DNA of 46,468 bases, from the NCBI GenBank assembly GCA_031277685.1, contig JAITLV010000327.1:1-46468 (forward strand), in the 5' to 3' direction. The DNA comes from Sphingobacterium sp. (GTDB lineage Bacteria; Bacteroidota; Bacteroidia; Sphingobacteriales; Sphingobacteriaceae). Under the pieces are notes generated by a model that was not told where the DNA came from, ran no database searches, and worked only from the letters and a program-made list of their open reading frames with translations. Shown one piece after another: positions 43,611 to 46,468 of this stretch. Each line of letters opens with the position of its first letter. Positions within the stretch are counted from its first letter, which is position 1. The position numbers and the translations under genes are program-made.

Positions 43611-44975
43611 ATGTCTATTAAATTAAGATTGACCATTATGAGCTTCTTTCAGTTTTTTGTCTGGGGAGCATGGTTGATTACAATAGCGAACTATTGGTTT
43701 GGCACCAAGCACTGGGATGGTACGCAATTTGGTGCCATTTTCGCGACAATGGGAATAGCTTCGCTATTTATGCCAACATTAATGGGGATCATTGCTGACC
43801 GCTGGATAAATGCGGAAAGATTATATTTTATCCTTCATTTATGTTATGCTGCTGTTCTTTTCTATCTACCACAGGTAAATGACCCGAACACCTTTTTTTA
43901 TGTGATGCTCGCAGCAATGTGTTTCTATATGCCAACATTGGCCTTATCCAACTCCATTGCATATACGGCATTGAATGAAAATAATTACGATCTGGTCAAA
44001 GCGTTTCCGCCTATCCGCGTCTTTGGAACGCTCGGATTTATCGTAGCGATGTGGATCACAAATCTGACAGGCAATAAAGCGACCGGATACCAATTTTATA
44101 TTGCTGGAACAGCGGCGCTCTCTTTAAGCCTATATGCATTGACTTTACCTAAATGCCCACCAAAAAGACTACAACAGGAAAATGCCTCTTGGACTCAATT
44201 GCTGGGCCTTGAAGCTTTTAAATTATTTAAAAGCTATAAGATGGCCTTGTTCTTCGTGTTCTCCATGTTCCTAGGCGCGGCCTTACAATTAACAAATGCA
44301 TATGGTGACGTATTTTTGGATGAATTTAAATTTTTTCCAAAATATGCTGAGTCAATTGTGGTGAAACGCTCGACAATCATTATGTCCATCTCGCAATTTT
44401 CTGAAACACTATTCATTTTGGCCATTCCATTTTTCTTAAAAAGATTTGGCATTAAGAAAGTTATGTTGCTCTCTATGTTTGCTTGGGTATTACGTTTTGG
44501 TCTATTCTCATTTGGAGACCCCGCCGGAGGTCTATGGATGATTGTACTTTCCTGTATCGTTTATGGAATGGCATTTGACTTCTTCAATATCTCAGGGTCA
44601 CTTTTTGTAGAAACATCGACAACCTCAAGCATACGCAGTTCCGCACAGGGATTATTTATGATGATGACAAATGGTTTTGGCGCGGTATTCGGCAGTTTTG
44701 CTTCAGGCTGGATTATTGACCATTATTTCACTAAAAGCTTTCAGAATGGGCAAGATCTTGCCAATTACCTCGACACCAATCTCAATGATACACATTTCCT
44801 GAATTTCCTGAAGGAAATGCGTACCACGCTGTTGCCGGATGGGACATTGAACAATACTGTTATGCTCAAGGATTGGCACGACATCTGGCTTGCCTTTGCG
44901 ATTTACACGCTGATTATCGCGATACTTTTCGCACTATTTTTCAAACATAAACACGAGCGAGAACCGCTTAATTAG
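43611..44975 (+). CDS. MFS nucleoside:proton symporter (NupG/XapB-like)
   Basis: This 454-residue inner-membrane protein has 12 predicted helices, starting with IKLRLTIMSFFQFFVWGAWL, a start typical of the nucleoside:H+ symporter family. Other family features are MGIIADRWINAERLY between helices 2 and 3, GTLGFIVAMWITN, and FNISGSLFVETSTTSSIRSS with QGLFMMMTNGFGAVFGSFAS in the second half. Such proteins take up purine and pyrimidine nucleosides for salvage. The gene follows the bifunctional nuclease by 45 bp and is likely co-transcribed with it, a pairing that could link nucleic-acid breakdown with nucleoside uptake. A strong terminator follows. Confidence 0.93.
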   Translation: MSIKLRLTIMSFFQFFVWGAWLITIANYWFGTKHWDGTQFGAIFATMGIASLFMPTLMGIIADRWINAERLYFILHLCYAAVLFYLPQVNDPNTFFYVMLAAMCFYMPTLALSNSIAYTALNENNYDLVKAFPPIRVFGTLGFIVAMWITNLTGNKATGYQFYIAGTAALSLSLYALTLPKCPPKRLQQENASWTQLLGLEAFKLFKSYKMALFFVFSMFLGAALQLTNAYGDVFLDEFKFFPKYAESIVVKRSTIIMSISQFSETLFILAIPFFLKRFGIKKVMLLSMFAWVLRFGLFSFGDPAGGLWMIVLSCIVYGMAFDFFNISGSLFVETSTTSSIRSSAQGLFMMMTNGFGAVFGSFASGWIIDHYFTKSFQNGQDLANYLDTNLNDTHFLNFLKEMRTTLLPDGTLNNTVMLKDWHDIWLAFAIYTLIIAILFALFFKHKHEREPLN

Positions 44976-44980
44976 AAATA

Positions 44981-45008
44981 ACAAAAAGCCGCAAATGCGG
45001 CTTTTTGT
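44981..45008 (+). terminator. Terminator after the nucleoside permease
   Basis: ACAAAAAGCCGC (44981-44992) and GCGGCTTTTTGT (44997-45008) pair perfectly around AAAT. The T-run is part of the stem's right arm. It lies 5 bp after the stop codon, and its last base is the first base of the next -7 element. Confidence 0.9.
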
Positions 45009-45015
45009 ATATTTG
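45008..45015 (+). promoter_or_regulatory. -7 element of the mechanosensitive channel gene
   Basis: TATATTTG matches TAnnTTTG and ends 4 nt before the ATG at 45020. The -33 position falls inside the terminator stem and shows no TTG. Confidence 0.4.
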
Positions 45016-45019
45016 TAAC

Positions 45020-46332
45020 ATGCAGAACACAGCAACGGACTTATTGAAGGATTCTCAATCTCAAATTTACAACTGGACTTTTCAATGGATTAAAAGTTTA
45101 GGTTTCGACAACCAGGCCAATCATTTCATCAACTCAATGATTTTATTGCTTCTGGTTGCCCTATTTTAGTCATTGTAGACTATTTTAGTAAAAAAACACT
45201 GCTATTATTAACGATCAAAGCCATACGGCGAAGCACCAACAGATTTGATGATTTATTAATCCGGAATAAAACATTAAAACTGGTTGCACATTTTGTCCCC
45301 ATATTGGTTGCGCAATATATCATACCGATTATTTTCATGGGCTTCCCTAATTGGAAGGAAAACATCAATAAATTACTGACTATCGCAACGACAGTTGTCA
45401 GCTTGATGATTGTGCATTCCCTTTTAAAAAGTATCCGCGATATTCTACGAACGAAAAAATCCTTTGCAGACAAACCGCTGGAAAGCTATTTACAAGTCTG
45501 CCAGATCATCATGTTATTTATTGGCGGCACAATCTGTTTTTCTATCCTGACTGGAAGTTCTCCTTGGTCATTTCTGCTATCACTGGGTGCTGCTTCAGCA
45601 ATCTTGATGCTGGTATTTAAAGACACTATACTAGGTTTTGTTGCCAGTATTCAGGTATCGGCCAATGATTCCATACGTGTAGGTGACTGGATTGAAATGC
45701 CTAAGTATGGAGCAGATGGAACTGTAAAGGAAATTAATCTCAACAATGTTAAAGTACAGAACTTCGACAAAACCATTACGACAATCCCGACACATACCTT
45801 GCTATCGGATTCCTTTAAGAATTACAGAGGTATGCAACAATCTGGAGGAAGACGTCTAAAAAGAGCCATAAATATTAAAATATCCACCATCCGTTTTTTA
45901 GCTGATGACGAAATCGAAAGACTCAAAGACATACAAATACTACGTCCCTATATAGAAGACCGTGCGAGAACTATAGACGAATTCAACAGCATTCATCAGA
46001 TCGATCCTTCAAATCCAATTAATGGCCGAAAAATGACCAATTTGGGCATGTTCAGAGCTTATGCCCTGACTTACCTACGCCAGAAGTCCAATATCCATAA
46101 AACAATGCCCTTAATGGTACGGCAACTGGCATCAACTGAGCATGGTGTACCAATTGAATTGTATTTTTTTGTCAATGATATACGTTGGGAGTATTATGAA
46201 GGTATTGTATCCGATGTTTTCGACCACCTATTTGCTGCAACAAAATATTTTGACCTAGAAATCTTTGAGAATCCTGCTTCGGATGATTTCAGGCAATTCA
46301 TAAGGACACAAAAAGTCAGTGTATTAAACTAG
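45020..46332 (+). pseudogene. YbdG-type mechanosensitive ion channel, single-base frameshift
   Basis: ATG 45020 opens a frame that reads into a first membrane helix (SMILLLLVALF) and stops at a TAG at 45167-45169. Adding one T to the TTTT run at 45164-45167 gives VALFLVIVDYFSKKTLLLL and a continuous 437-residue channel. The rest holds more helices and the MscS core: SLGAASAILMLVFKDTILGF, the beta domain VGDWIEMPKYGADGTVKEI, ITTIPTHTLLSDSFKN, and the long C-terminal domain of the YbdG/MscM type (MVRQLASTEHGVPIELYFF). In intact form it vents solutes under membrane tension. From 45304 an open frame lacks the first helix. The lesion could be real or a homopolymer miscall. Confidence 0.82.
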
Positions 46333-46358
46333 CAACAAAAACACAGTCTATAAAAACA

Positions 46359-46391
46359 GTGAAAGGTAATCCGGGGAGATTACCTTTTCAC
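46359..46391 (+). terminator. Terminator after the channel gene
   Basis: GTGAAAGGTAATC (46359-46371) pairs with GATTACCTTTTCAC (46378-46391) with one bulged base, around a 6-nt loop. The U-tract is short. The 77 bases after it contain only an ATG near the window edge (46457) that could begin another gene. Confidence 0.7.
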
Positions 46392-46468
46392 TTTAAAAAC
46401 AAACTAAATTTTTAGACGTGTTTCACAACAGATCTACACATTAACCCTAACTCTTTATGAATCAAAAA

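Noticed and set aside
46457..46468. ATG near the window edge as the start of a new gene
   Set aside because: Only four codons are visible, too few to support a call.

Overview
The window looks like chromosome from a Sphingobacteriaceae-type Bacteroidota, most likely Sphingobacterium or a close relative. The signs are three SusC/SusD outer-membrane pairs, lipoproteins with Bacteroidota-style signal peptides, almost no Shine-Dalgarno sequences, and many promoters matching the Bacteroidota form (TTG, about 20 nt, TAnnTTTG). The genus is inferred; no rRNA or tRNA gene is present to confirm it.

Layout. Positions 1-7500 hold small accessory genes mostly on the plus strand: the end of an SDR oxidoreductase, a metallophosphoesterase, a DinB-like protein, an HxlR regulator divergent from a quinone-oxidoreductase/cupin pair, then a Crp/Fnr-type regulator, an NAD(P)H-quinone-type flavoprotein, a divergent adenylosuccinate synthetase and a second Crp/Fnr-type regulator. 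Positions 7473-11752 (minus) hold two lipoproteins, one with WG-type repeats, and a phosphate-selective-type porin. Positions 12230-31632 (minus) hold three susC-susD operons. None carries a glycoside hydrolase, so their substrates cannot be named.

Between the second and third susCD operons lies a decayed stretch (23238-26105). It contains an ECF sigma gene with two frameshifts, its FecR anti-sigma gene with an in-frame amber stop, a truncated MauE/DoxX-type membrane gene, and a frameshifted IS256-family transposase remnant. From 32277 to the end are mainly housekeeping genes: serS, class I aldolase, rsmI, a PH/SHOCT protein with lnt, a cysteine desulfurase, an NlpE-like lipoprotein, a TPR protein, etfBA, a bifunctional-nuclease/UVR protein with a nucleoside MFS permease, and a YbdG-type mechanosensitive channel gene with a single-base frameshift.

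The least expected signals are regulatory. A 67-bp upstream element is shared by two susCD operons with only 8 differences. serS and the bifunctional nuclease have near-twin promoters. Several TAnnTTTG elements sit only 3-6 nt before the ATG, which predicts leaderless or nearly leaderless mRNAs. No CRISPR array, tRNA, rRNA, prophage or secondary-metabolite cluster was seen.
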